DNA from: Coemansia sp. RSA 922
Taxonomy: Eukaryota; Kickxellomycota; Kickxellomycetes; Kickxellales; Kickxellaceae
Assembly (NCBI GenBank): GCA_027577415.1
Contig: JANBQS010000169.1
Location: forward strand, 1-29,502
Length of the DNA: 29,502 bases
Reading direction: 5' to 3'
Part shown: piece by piece, positions 28,602-29,502 of the stretch
Numbering within the stretch: the stretch's first letter is position 1
How the letters are laid out: every line of letters begins with the position of its first letter
The notes under the pieces: generated by a model
What the model was told of the DNA's origin: nothing
Database searches by the model: none
The model's input: only the letters and a program-made list of their open reading frames with translations
Position numbers and translations under genes: made by a program

Positions 28602-29130
28602 AATTTCAATAACAAAAAAAATGGTGGGTTAAAAAAAAATAAAGAGGGAGAATGTGAGAGCGCTATTCTCAAAGAGAAAAGGTTGTCGCCACCTTTTTTT
28701 TTATGTTTTTTTGCAAAGCTCCATCTTTGTTAAAAAGTAATTTATTGATGTTTCAAAGCATCACCTTTGGCGTTAAAGAGCCAATGTTTTTGCCCCTCAA
28801 AAAAGGAAAAAAAAAGGAGAAAAATAAGAACATTGATAGCTAGGTTGTGACATGAATCTAAACTACTGATTATATTGGCTTCCAAAATATAACGAAAGAG
28901 AAAGAACAATTGTTGAAGAGTAGAGAGAAGGAAAGATGTAGCGGAAGGCGGAATGTCAGTTGTATAGTCTTTACGTCAGCCAGAAGAGCGCCAAAGAGTA
29001 TTTCCCCCTTAATAAGTTGGCAAAAGCTGACATTTACAGCAGCGATTTCAAAGAACTCGCACTTTGGCCAGTTTTTCTTCAGTAAATCAAAAGAGAAATT
29101 GTATTAGAAAATAAATGAAAGTGAATTTTT
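28602..29130. other. Promoter/leader of paralogue 2 and RhoGAP 3' flank
   Basis: 529 bp, AT-rich with A/T runs (28610-28650, 28690-28713, 28800-28820). No open frame with protein-like composition on the plus strand. On the minus strand a frame stays open just downstream of the RhoGAP stop (about 28880-29080) if a GTATAA donor at 29134 is spliced to an AG near 29080, so the RhoGAP gene may continue here; evidence is weak. Confidence 0.35.
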
Positions 29131-29502
29131 TTATACCTTAAGCTTGTTGACAGCCATAGCTAGTTGATCCATGTCGGCTTGGGCAGTCGGCGACAATGGC
29201 TGCTGCGCCATCGAGTCACGCTTCAACAGCACAGGCGGTAGTGGCGCCGCTGCAACAGGAGCGCCAGGATGCTCATCGGCCTGCTCATCACCAACGGCCT
29301 CCTGGCCAGTCTCGCTCGCAGATGTCGCTAGCTCAGAATCCTCCTCGATAGGCTCCGCCTCCTCCTCTACGTTAAAGATCCAGTGGTACTGCAGGATGAG
29401 GTTTTTGATAACGCTCTGGGCATGACCCAAGTTGGACATGGCCAGCGCAAAGCTCGACGAGCCAGGCGGAGGCCTCAGCAGCGAGGGACCAAAGACGAGG
29501 GC
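29131..29502 (-). CDS. RhoGAP-domain protein, C-terminal end (5' part off window)
   Basis: The frame is open to the right window edge (29502) and ends with TAA at 29131. The visible start reads ALVFGPSLLRPPP, then LAMSNLGHAQSVIKNLILQYHWIF, the last two helices of a RhoGAP domain, where a phe-gly-pro-(asn/ser)-leu motif and a hydrophobic helix are typical. An acidic and Pro/Ala-rich tail of about 75 residues follows. By family it stimulates GTP hydrolysis by Rho/Cdc42/Rac GTPases; the arginine finger and other domains lie outside the window, so subfamily cannot be told. The end LKV-stop coincides with AAG|GTATAA, a possible intron donor, so the true C-terminus may be further left. Confidence 0.8.
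   Translation of the reverse strand, partial: ALVFGPSLLRPPPGSSSFALAMSNLGHAQSVIKNLILQYHWIFNVEEEAEPIEEDSELATSASETGQEAVGDEQADEHPGAPVAAAPLPPVLLKRDSMAQQPLSPTAQADMDQLAMAVNKLKV

Overview
The window reads as nuclear DNA of a fungus. Genes are compact and mostly intronless or carry a few short GT-AG introns (97-125 bp), and every recognisable protein is eukaryotic. Fungus-typical types are present: a 2-kb-class ABCC transporter gene, a GATA factor with an 18-residue finger loop, a Kex2-processed small secreted protein, a secreted GDSL-type esterase and an F-box/LRR-like protein. An early-diverging lineage (Kickxellomycotina, for example a Coemansia or Linderina relative) is my guess from gene style only. 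No operon, tRNA, rRNA, CRISPR array or intact mobile element was seen.

Left part (1-7.4 kb), housekeeping genes: the 3' part of a glutamine-rich gene with an apparent frame break near 165-198; DDI1 (ubiquitin-like, retropepsin and UBA domains) on the minus strand with one intron; then, from a shared 640-bp divergent promoter, FCP1, the RNA polymerase II CTD phosphatase. An Lpx1-like alpha/beta hydrolase follows.

Middle part (7.4-21.3 kb): two long minus-strand genes in tandem, a full-length ABCC transporter and a 1972-residue kinesin-4-like motor. The kinesin has a 20-nt first coding exon, and its second intron only fits as GC-AG. Divergent from the kinesin is a GATA zinc-finger gene, which ends 21 bp from the convergent gene for the Golgi SNARE Gos1.

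Right part (21.9-29.5 kb) is more AT-rich and accessory-looking. It holds a secreted SGNH esterase with GNSL in place of GDSL, an F-box/LRR-like protein and a 1.3-kb gene-poor stretch. Next comes a 69-residue cysteine-rich secreted protein, flanked by two diverged copies of a non-coding or relic sequence. Two tandem minus-strand paralogues of an unrecognised family follow; their cores look like a ubiquitin-like beta-grasp. At the right edge lies the C-terminal end of a RhoGAP-domain protein.

The best candidates for something undescribed are the paralogue pair at 27.1-28.6 kb and the neighbouring secreted peptide. The left and middle genes are core machinery (transcription, proteostasis, Golgi fusion, microtubule motor) and do not form a pathway together.
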